Shown here piece by piece: positions 57,716-64,000 of a stretch of 64,000 nucleotides of DNA. The position numbers were made by a program, and so were the translations under genes. How positions within the stretch are numbered: the stretch's first letter is position 1; the number at the start of each line of letters is the position of its first letter. Source of the DNA: an uncultured Pelagibacteraceae bacterium (GTDB lineage: Bacteria; Pseudomonadota; Alphaproteobacteria; Pelagibacterales; Pelagibacteraceae); the NCBI GenBank assembly GCA_902634775.1, contig CACPLG010000001.1, forward strand, positions 62,001-126,000. Reading direction: 5' to 3'. The notes beneath the pieces are model-generated. The model saw only the letters and a program-made list of their open reading frames with translations. It was not told the origin of the DNA and did no database searches.

Positions 57716-59310
57716 TATGGGTTCAATATCATATCCGCACCCTTTTCAGCAATCATTATAGTAGGTGCATTAGTATTTCCAGAAGTTATATTTGGCATAA
57801 TAGAGGCATCAATCACTCTCAGTTTATTAAGGCCATGAACTTTTAGTTTATCGGAAACCACAGCTGAGTCGTCATTTCCCATCTTACAAGTGCCGACAGG
57901 ATGAAAAATGGTTTGGGCATAATGACTACAGGCTTTAACAATTTCTTCTCTATCATTTAGATGTGAACCAGGCCTAAACTCCTCAGGTTCATATTTTTTA
58001 AATTCATTAGTTTCCATTACAATTTTCCTAATCAGTTTAATTCCGTCAGCTGCAACTTTTCTATCCTCATCAGTTGATAAATAATTCATCTTAATTTTTG
58101 GGTTAACCTTCGTATCGTTACTACTTATAGTTATTTCACCTCTACTCGTTGGTCTTATGTTTGCAACAGTTGGAGTGAAAGCATGGAAATCATGTAGGTT
58201 TGCACCCCCCAATTTGTCAGTGCTAATTGGTTGAATATGAAATTGTAAATTTGGTGTATCTCTGCCTGGATCACTTTTAGCAAAACCACAAAGTTGACTT
58301 GCACCCATAGTCATTGGGCCTCTTCTTTTAAAGACATACTCAAGTCCAATTAACAGCTTACCAAACACACTATTAATTTTCTTGTTTAAAGTTTTTATAT
58401 TTTTAACTTTATAAACTGGCCTGAACATCAGGTGGTCTTGAAGGTTTTTACCAACACCCTTAAGATCTTTGACAATATTAATTCCCAAATCTTTTATTTT
58501 TGAAGCTTCTCCAACACCTGAAGTTTGAAGTATATGAGGACTTCCAATTGACCCCGCGCATAGTAAAATTTCCTTCTCGGCTCTAACAGTAAAAGTTTCA
58601 TTCCCTTTTGAATAAGTAACGCTCTCTGCGTTATTTCCATCGAAATTAATTTTTTTAACATGACAGTTGGTTTCGATTTTTAAGTTTTTATTTTTTTTGA
58701 TAGGATTTAGATACCCAACTGCAGTGCTGCATCTTAATCCATTCCTCTCTGTAACCTGAAAATAACCACATCCAAAGTTATCTCCTTTATTAAAGTCATT
58801 TACTTTTGGAATACCTACCTCCTCAGCTGCATTCATAAAAACATCTAAAATATCTAATTTTATTCTCTGATCTGATACAGCTAATGGCCCTCCGACACCA
58901 TGGAACTGGTCTTTGCCTCTTTCTTGGTCTTCAGCTTTAATGAAATAAGGTAGAACATCTTTCCAGGCCCAACCAACGTTTCCAAGTTGCCGCCATAAAT
59001 CATAATCTTGTTCTTGACCCCTTATGTATAAAAGTCCATTGATCGAGGAACTGCCTCCTAATGTTTTTCCTCTCGGATAAGGAATTGAAACATTTTCCAT
59101 AGTCTCATCAGGCTCTGTCTTAAAACACCAATCTGTTTTAGGGTTATGCATGGTTTTGTAATAACCTACCGGTATATGTATCCAAGGGTAGTTATCTTTA
59201 CCCCCTGCCTCAATTAACAAAACATTATACTTTCCTGTTTTAATTATTCGATTTGTCAAGACACATCCTGCAGAGCCAGCACCAATTATAATAAAATCAA
59301 ATTTTTCCAT
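57715..59310 (-). CDS. GMC-family FAD oxidoreductase (choline dehydrogenase-like)
   Basis: 531 aa. GAGSAGCVLTNRI (10-22) is the FAD loop. PRGKTLGGSSSINGLLYIRG is GMC signature 1, and GSIGSPHILQTSGVG signature 2. The catalytic His in QTIFHPVGTCKMG and the late SGNTNAPTIMIAEKGADMI are present. Members oxidise choline or other primary alcohols to aldehydes; this could be BetA or an alcohol dehydrogenase with another substrate. It heads a six-gene minus-strand operon and is divergent from a TRAP transporter, which may import its substrate (inference). Confidence 0.88.
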   Translation of the reverse strand: MEKFDFIIIGAGSAGCVLTNRIIKTGKYNVLLIEAGGKDNYPWIHIPVGYYKTMHNPKTDWCFKTEPDETMENVSIPYPRGKTLGGSSSINGLLYIRGQEQDYDLWRQLGNVGWAWKDVLPYFIKAEDQERGKDQFHGVGGPLAVSDQRIKLDILDVFMNAAEEVGIPKVNDFNKGDNFGCGYFQVTERNGLRCSTAVGYLNPIKKNKNLKIETNCHVKKINFDGNNAESVTYSKGNETFTVRAEKEILLCAGSIGSPHILQTSGVGEASKIKDLGINIVKDLKGVGKNLQDHLMFRPVYKVKNIKTLNKKINSVFGKLLIGLEYVFKRRGPMTMGASQLCGFAKSDPGRDTPNLQFHIQPISTDKLGGANLHDFHAFTPTVANIRPTSRGEITISSNDTKVNPKIKMNYLSTDEDRKVAADGIKLIRKIVMETNEFKKYEPEEFRPGSHLNDREEIVKACSHYAQTIFHPVGTCKMGNDDSAVVSDKLKVHGLNKLRVIDASIMPNITSGNTNAPTIMIAEKGADMILNP

Positions 59311-59452
59311 TTTGAGTTTTATAACAAAATTTTTGAGTATTTATCACCTAATTAAAGCTTTTTTTATTACCGATAAAGTCAAATGCAACTTGTATAACCT
59401 CATTTTTTTTGGTTGGATACGGCTTATTAAATTTAACTTAAGAGAGGAAATA

Positions 59453-60544
59453 ATGAAAAAAATCATTTCGTTAATGTTTGCAGCATTCTTAGTTTTTGGT
59501 TTTATATCAAACGCTAATGCTAAAACATTGAAATGTCAGACTGTTCTTAACACTAAGGCTGATGAAGTTAAAATGTTAAAAGACTTTACTGACACTGTAA
59601 CAGCTCTTACTGATGGCTCACTAAAATTTGAAATTTTGCCAGCAGGTGCAGTTGTTGGAGTAAAAGAAACTTTAGATGCAGTTGACAAAGGTTTAATTGA
59701 CTGTGGATTTGCTTGGACACACTATTGGTCAGGTGATCACCCTGCAGCAATGTTATTTGGTTCACCAGTAGCAGGCGGTGGAGTAGGTATTGATAACCTA
59801 GCGTTTTTATCATGGTTCCAATATGGAGGTGGTAAAGAGTTGTATGATCAATTATGGAAAGAAATGGGAAGAGACATCAAAGGATTTATGCTTCAACCAG
59901 TTGGTCCAGAAGCTTTAGGTTGGTTTCCAAAACCAATTAAAGATATGGCTGACTTTAGAAAATATAAATTCAGAACTCCTCCAGGAATTCCAGGACAAAC
60001 TTACAAAGATATCGGTATAGCATCTGTTGCAATGGGTGGTGGAGATATTCTTCCAGCCTTAGAGGCAGGTACAATCGATGCAGCTGAGTGGTGTTGTCCA
60101 AAACCAGATTTAACATTTGGTTTCCAAAAAGTTTTAAAACATTACTACCTACAAGGATTACACCAAGTAGTAGTTAATGCTGACTTTTATATCACTGGAA
60201 AAACTTACAAAGCAATGACAGATCATGAGAAAAAATCTCTTGAAGTTGCTGCTAATGCTTCATTAGCTAAATCTTTAAGCTACAGAATCTATGAAAATGG
60301 AAAAGCTTTACAAGAACTAACTACAAAGCATGGAGTTATTTTAGAAGATACACCTTCAGATTACTTTAAAGAGTACATGGCAGCTGCAAAAGCTACATTG
60401 AACAAAAACGCAGAACAAAACAAGTTCTTCAAAGAAGTATACGATTCAATGAAAGAGTTTGCTGATGTTGCTGTTCCTTTTTGGAGCGGTGCCCAAATGT
60501 CAAATGCTAAGCTAGGAATGGCTCACGCAGCGACATTGAAGTAA
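59453..60544 (+). CDS. dctP: TRAP transporter periplasmic substrate-binding protein (DctP)
   Basis: 363 aa from the ATG at 59453, chosen because GAGAGGA is its SD and a perfect signal peptide follows (residues 1-22, cut after ANA). A TTG 141 nt upstream would add a non-family tail. The mature chain has VKETLDAVDKGLIDCGFAW, RTPPGIPGQ with the substrate-carboxylate Arg, and LPALEAGTIDAAEWCCP. TRAP systems take up organic acids with a sodium gradient. The ligand is unknown; the AEWCCP segment resembles the keto-acid/mannitol-type DctP group. Confidence 0.93.
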   Translation: MKKIISLMFAAFLVFGFISNANAKTLKCQTVLNTKADEVKMLKDFTDTVTALTDGSLKFEILPAGAVVGVKETLDAVDKGLIDCGFAWTHYWSGDHPAAMLFGSPVAGGGVGIDNLAFLSWFQYGGGKELYDQLWKEMGRDIKGFMLQPVGPEALGWFPKPIKDMADFRKYKFRTPPGIPGQTYKDIGIASVAMGGGDILPALEAGTIDAAEWCCPKPDLTFGFQKVLKHYYLQGLHQVVVNADFYITGKTYKAMTDHEKKSLEVAANASLAKSLSYRIYENGKALQELTTKHGVILEDTPSDYFKEYMAAAKATLNKNAEQNKFFKEVYDSMKEFADVAVPFWSGAQMSNAKLGMAHAATLK

Positions 60545-60566
60545 AAATATAAACTCTAAATTTATC

Positions 60567-60595
60567 AAGAGCGGGCTTTACAGTCCGCTCTTTTT
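60567..60595 (+). terminator. Hairpin with U-run between dctP and dctQ
   Basis: AAGAGCGG (60567-60574) pairs with CCGCTCTT (60585-60592) around a 10-nt loop and runs into TTTTT. It lies within the TRAP operon, 22 nt after the dctP stop, and would let dctP be made in excess over the membrane subunits, as is usual for binding-protein transporters. Confidence 0.88.
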
Positions 60596-60610
60596 GTTTA
60601 AAATCTATAT

Positions 60611-61225
60611 ATGAATGATCAACCTCCAAAAATAGATATTTCAGATGAAATGATCGCTGAAAGGCGAGGGGGTTTAGATAAGATGCCCGATGATATGCCA
60701 TCATGGATGGCAAATTCTATCGTCAAGATAGATAAGTTTAGCAAGTTAATAGGAAGTATTGTTTGTTGGATATTGATACCTTTAATATTTGCTATGACTT
60801 ATGAGGTGCTTGCGAGAAAATTATTCTTAGCACCAACAATTTGGGCATATGACATTAGCAGATTTCTCTATGGAGCCTTGTTTATGTTGGGAGCAGGTTA
60901 TGCACTATCAAAAGGAGTTCACATAAGAGCAGATTTTTTATACAGAAACTTTAAAACTAAAACGCAAGGTTTAATTGATTTCTGGTTATATATTTTATTT
61001 TATTTTCCAGGTTTAATCGTATTTCTTTATATGACAATTGGTTTTGTTGAAGAGTCTATTAGAAGAGGTGAAAGAGGTATGGATACTACATGGATGCCAT
61101 ATATGTGGCCGATCAAGACGTGTTTGTTAGTTGGAATTATCTTTTTATTAGTTCAAGGTTTCTCTGAATTATTAAAGAGTTATTGGGCTGCAAAAAAAGG
61201 TGAGTGGCCTGGAGCGAAAAAATGA
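60611..61225 (+). CDS. dctQ: TRAP transporter small membrane subunit (DctQ)
   Basis: 204 aa, four TM helices (about 47-69, 84-104, 118-140 and 160-182) after a polar 45-residue N-terminus. YEVLARKLFLAPTIWAYDISRFLYGALFMLGAGYALSKGVHIRADFLY, of which the EVLARK and HIRADF motifs are characteristic, fixes the family. The membrane anchor links DctP to DctM. TGA overlaps the dctM ATG (ATGA). The long N-terminus is more than usual for DctQ; a later Met at codon 23 (MPDDM) is an alternative start. Confidence 0.9.
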   Translation: MNDQPPKIDISDEMIAERRGGLDKMPDDMPSWMANSIVKIDKFSKLIGSIVCWILIPLIFAMTYEVLARKLFLAPTIWAYDISRFLYGALFMLGAGYALSKGVHIRADFLYRNFKTKTQGLIDFWLYILFYFPGLIVFLYMTIGFVEESIRRGERGMDTTWMPYMWPIKTCLLVGIIFLLVQGFSELLKSYWAAKKGEWPGAKK

Positions 61226-62556
61226 TTGCTGAGCTAATAGACCCAGCAGTACTTGGTTTTATATTAGTTGGAGTAATGTTATTTGCAATATTTGTTGGTT
61301 TCCCAATTTCTTTTACACTCATATTTCTAGGATTTGTTTTTGGTTATTTAGGTTTTGGAAAATTAGTATTTTATTTAATGACCCTCCAATTCTCCATGGT
61401 AATGACCGAACAGACGCTCGCAGCCGTGCCACTCTTTGTATTTATGGGAATTATGATGGAACAAGCTGGCTTAATGGAAAGATTATTTTCAGCTTTCCAG
61501 TTAATGTTATCAAAAGTTAGAGGTGCTTTATATTATGCTGTTTTATTTGTTTCAGTAATTTTTGCAGCTGCAACTGGAATAGTTGGTGCTTCAGTAACAA
61601 TTTTAGGAATAATGGCCGCTAAATCAATGAATAGATCTGGATACGATGTAAAGCTAGCTGCAGGAACAATAACAGCTGGCGGTACTTTAGGAATCTTAAT
61701 TCCTCCAAGTATTATGCTGGTGGTAATGGGTCCGATAATGGAAATACCAGTTATTGATTTATTTGCGGCTGCAATTTTACCAGGAATATTACTTGCTTCG
61801 CTATATGCAGCTTACACAACAATTAGATGTATGATTAATCCAAAATTAGGACCTGTTTTACCTGAGGATATGAGAGCAGCAAGTATGAGAGAGGTATGGA
61901 TTGAATTTTTCTTAGGACTTGTACCACCAGCAGCATTAGTTTTTGCTGCTTTGGGTAGTATTTTATTTGGCTTTGCTACACCAACAGAAGCCGCAGGATG
62001 CGGCGCAATGGGTGCTCTACTCTTATCGCTATCTTACAAAAAATTAACTTTGCCAAAATTGCAAGAAGCTCTTGTAAAAACACTAGAAATTACCGCTTTA
62101 ATAATGGTTTTAGTTGCTGCATCAAATTTCTTTGGAGCAGTGTTTGCAAGACTGGGCACTCCGACATTGCTTACTGAATTTTTATTAGGTTTAGAAATGA
62201 ATAAATACCTAATACTTACAATGATAATGGTAATGATATTTTTATTAGGTTGGCCGTTGGAATGGGTTCCAATAGTAATGATAATAATTCCAATTATCCT
62301 ACCATTAGTTGAAGCTTTAGGGTTTAATCTAACTTGGTTTGCGATTCTTGTAGCAGTTAATTTACAGACCGCCTGGCTATCTCCACCTGTTGCCTTGTCA
62401 GCTTATTTTTTAAAAGGGGTCGTTCCAGAGTGGGATTTAAAGGATATTTATCTTGGAATGATGCAGTTTATGGTCCTTCAGATTATTGGATTGATCATTA
62501 TTATTATATTTCCTAAGATTGTCCTTTGGTTACCAACTGTCTTGTATGGACAGTAA
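61222..62556 (+). CDS. dctM: TRAP transporter large permease subunit (DctM)
   Basis: 444 aa from ATG 61222, which overlaps the dctQ stop by 4 nt and has a GGAG SD 7 nt upstream. The GTG at 61204 would add six residues and is not preferred. It has 12-13 TM segments with family blocks AVPLFVFMGIMMEQAG, GGTLGILIPPSIMLVVMGP, GFATPTEAAGCGAMGALLLS and LQTAWLSPPVALSAYFLKG. It forms the sodium-coupled channel with DctQ. A permease gene follows after 24 nt. Confidence 0.93.
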   Translation: MIAELIDPAVLGFILVGVMLFAIFVGFPISFTLIFLGFVFGYLGFGKLVFYLMTLQFSMVMTEQTLAAVPLFVFMGIMMEQAGLMERLFSAFQLMLSKVRGALYYAVLFVSVIFAAATGIVGASVTILGIMAAKSMNRSGYDVKLAAGTITAGGTLGILIPPSIMLVVMGPIMEIPVIDLFAAAILPGILLASLYAAYTTIRCMINPKLGPVLPEDMRAASMREVWIEFFLGLVPPAALVFAALGSILFGFATPTEAAGCGAMGALLLSLSYKKLTLPKLQEALVKTLEITALIMVLVAASNFFGAVFARLGTPTLLTEFLLGLEMNKYLILTMIMVMIFLLGWPLEWVPIVMIIIPIILPLVEALGFNLTWFAILVAVNLQTAWLSPPVALSAYFLKGVVPEWDLKDIYLGMMQFMVLQIIGLIIIIIFPKIVLWLPTVLYGQ

Positions 62557-62580
62557 TACATATTTGTTTAATATGTAGTT

Positions 62581-64000
62581 GTGAGTTCAGAAAAAGAAAA
62601 ATTTAATCTTACAAACTGGGAAATTGTTTCAGTAAATCCTGTTGATAAAAATTGGGACTGGAAAGATATGTTTTGTTTTTGGTCTGTGGGACTTCAAAGC
62701 ATAATGTCTTTTGCCCTTATAGCCTCTTTATATTTTGTTTATAATTTAAATTTTTATGAAGTTTTATTTGGAAGCTTGTTAGCCTCTTTGTTGGTGAGCT
62801 ACTTGTCTTATATAATTGGAAAACCCTCTCAAAAGCATGGAATACCTTTCCCAGTTTTTTTAAGAGTGTCATCTGGTTATCAAGGAGCAAAACTTATAAG
62901 TCTAATAAGGGGCATAGTTGGCATATTCTTTTTTGGTGTTCAAACATATTTTATTTCAAAATCTATTGGATACTTAATTAGAATTTCTTTATTTCAAATT
63001 GACAGTGATTTGTTAAACAACGATATTTTTTTCAACTTCTTTATGACCATGAATCTAATTGATTGGGTCAGTTTTGTTTTTACGATTTTAATTCAATATT
63101 TTTTATTTAGTAGAGGACAAAAATTTATAAGAAATTTTATTAATTTCTCAGCTTTATTTGTTTATTTAGGTTTATTGCTGTTTTTTGTAGTGTTGATAGC
63201 TGATCCAGAATTATTCGTTATGGATACATTTATAAGCAAATTAAATCTTGAGAGTGGATTTACTGATTTTCAGTTAAAAAATATGATTGGTATAACAGGC
63301 ACTTTATTTGCATACTTTTCTATTTTGATTATGAATTTTGGAGATTACTCAAGATATGTAAAAAGCTCCCAAGAACTCTTGAAAGGAAATTTAAGTTTAG
63401 TTGTAAGCACAATAATTTATTCATTTTTACTACTAGTTATTGTGATTGGTGCAGATATTTTTTTTAAAAGTAGCCTTATATCAACACAAAATTTATTGAC
63501 AAATCCGACAGATATTGTGGGCAAAATTAACAATACTTATATAACTGTTACAGTCTTAATCTTTATTTTATTTGCATCATCATCGACTAATTTAATTGCA
63601 AATTACTTTCCTTCACAAAATATATTACTAAATTTGCTTCCAAATAGCTTAACCTTAAAAAGTTCTGGATTTTTAATAATATTGTTTGGCTTTTTAGTTG
63701 GAATTTTTTGGACACCGTTCTTCAGTCAAAATGGATCCATGTCAATAATTGATACACTTTCAGCTTTTTTTGGACCAATTTTTGGTGTTATGATTTTTGA
63801 TTATTATATAGTGAAAAGTAAAGTGGTCATAAATAAAGATTTATTTTCAGCAAGAGATGATAGTGCATATCTTTATTCTGCAGGATGGCATATAAAAGCG
63901 TATTATTCCTTTTTTATAGGATTCATATTTTCATCTACACCAATATGGAATTCAAAATTCATGTTTTTAGATACTTTTTCTTTTATAATAGGTTTTATAA
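62581..64000 (+). CDS. NCS1-family nucleobase/hydantoin permease (partial)
   Basis: The frame opens with GTG at 62581 and runs off the right edge without stop (473 codons seen). The N-terminal WEIVSVNPVDKNWDWKDMFCFW, then HGIPFPVFLRVSSGYQGAKL, LIRGIVGIFFFGVQTYF and MNFGDYSRYVKSS are NCS1 landmarks. NYFPSQNILLNLLPNS and FFGPIFGVMIFDYY come later. About ten TM helices are visible. NCS1 proteins import cytosine, uracil, allantoin, hydantoins or thiamin bases with sodium or protons. Substrate unknown. The gene is 24 nt behind dctM, perhaps co-transcribed. Confidence 0.88.
   Translation, partial: MSSEKEKFNLTNWEIVSVNPVDKNWDWKDMFCFWSVGLQSIMSFALIASLYFVYNLNFYEVLFGSLLASLLVSYLSYIIGKPSQKHGIPFPVFLRVSSGYQGAKLISLIRGIVGIFFFGVQTYFISKSIGYLIRISLFQIDSDLLNNDIFFNFFMTMNLIDWVSFVFTILIQYFLFSRGQKFIRNFINFSALFVYLGLLLFFVVLIADPELFVMDTFISKLNLESGFTDFQLKNMIGITGTLFAYFSILIMNFGDYSRYVKSSQELLKGNLSLVVSTIIYSFLLLVIVIGADIFFKSSLISTQNLLTNPTDIVGKINNTYITVTVLIFILFASSSTNLIANYFPSQNILLNLLPNSLTLKSSGFLIILFGFLVGIFWTPFFSQNGSMSIIDTLSAFFGPIFGVMIFDYYIVKSKVVINKDLFSARDDSAYLYSAGWHIKAYYSFFIGFIFSSTPIWNSKFMFLDTFSFIIGFI

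Noticed and set aside
59312-59452. N-terminal extension of DctP starting at a TTG
   Set aside because: It puts 47 non-family residues before a perfect signal peptide; the ATG at 59453 has a strong SD.
1-64000. CRISPR arrays, insertion sequences, prophage, tRNA or rRNA genes
   Set aside because: No regularly spaced repeats, transposase or integrase genes, or cloverleaf sequences were seen; gaps are too short for most of these.

Overview
The window looks like chromosome from a SAR11-type marine alphaproteobacterium (Pelagibacterales, close to Candidatus Pelagibacter). Four things support this. The DNA is very AT-rich and A/T-ending codons are used throughout. Coding density is extreme: no gap above 300 bases lacks a gene, several convergent genes abut stop-to-stop, and many starts lie inside the previous stop. 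The gene content is typical of SAR11: a dimethylglycine dehydrogenase with its own ETF chain, AprM-AprB-AprA, Xsc, ThiV behind a TPP riboswitch, AcuI, a TRAP transporter and Amt. There are no rRNA or tRNA genes, no insertion sequences and no CRISPR. The assignment is inference from content, not from a marker gene.

Layout. 1-1402 (minus) is a one-carbon pair: a DmdA/GcvT-like protein cut by the window edge and a short MetF-like reductase. 1479-5295 (plus) is a tightly packed run: methyltransferase, APS-kinase-like protein, small HxGH nucleotidyltransferase, ECHDC3-type crotonase, CoA-binding protein, MsrA and a flavodoxin-fold reductase. 6527-12287 is an operon of dimethylglycine/sarcosine dehydrogenase, EtfB, EtfA and ETF-quinone oxidoreductase, a complete electron path from methylated amines to ubiquinone. 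12288-17591 holds a 2OG oxygenase, HisI, FolE, AcuI with a LysR regulator, an FTR1 iron permease behind a good Fur box, and a tautomerase. 17641-19142 is the TPP riboswitch and thiV. RseP, HU and Amt follow, then a mixed block (peroxiredoxin, rhodanese, RecX, CysQ, MnmA and small proteins) to about 28.7 kb. 28793-34041 carries MetC, an MFS carrier, pabB-pabA-pabC and a HIT protein.

The most distinctive part is 34128-42701, an organosulfonate and sulfite block. SuyAB should release sulfite from sulfolactate and Xsc from sulfoacetaldehyde. AprBA with AprM would oxidise sulfite to APS, and a TauE/SafE carrier would export the excess. Three poorly understood small proteins sit inside it: a 116-aa soluble protein right behind aprA, a 49-aa single-TM peptide, and a secreted CxxC thioredoxin-fold protein. 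A 7-bp inverted repeat lies between the divergent suyA and xsc. Next come a proteasome-like Anbu peptidase divergent from its circularly permuted ATP-grasp partner (43692-45971), and a glucosylglycerate operon with synthase, phosphatase and phosphorylase (46007-49760).

49791-52564 is a cell-surface style group (polytopic membrane protein, methyltransferase, GT2). 52605-54665 has a TPR-2OG oxygenase fusion, a GC-rich hairpin, a small secreted protein and an ABM-fold monooxygenase. 54669-59310 (minus) is a six-gene operon ending in a GMC oxidoreductase. The window closes with a TRAP transporter (dctP, a terminator/attenuator, then dctQM) and a truncated NCS1 permease. Six small genes of 27 to 54 codons were found by reading the gaps by hand.
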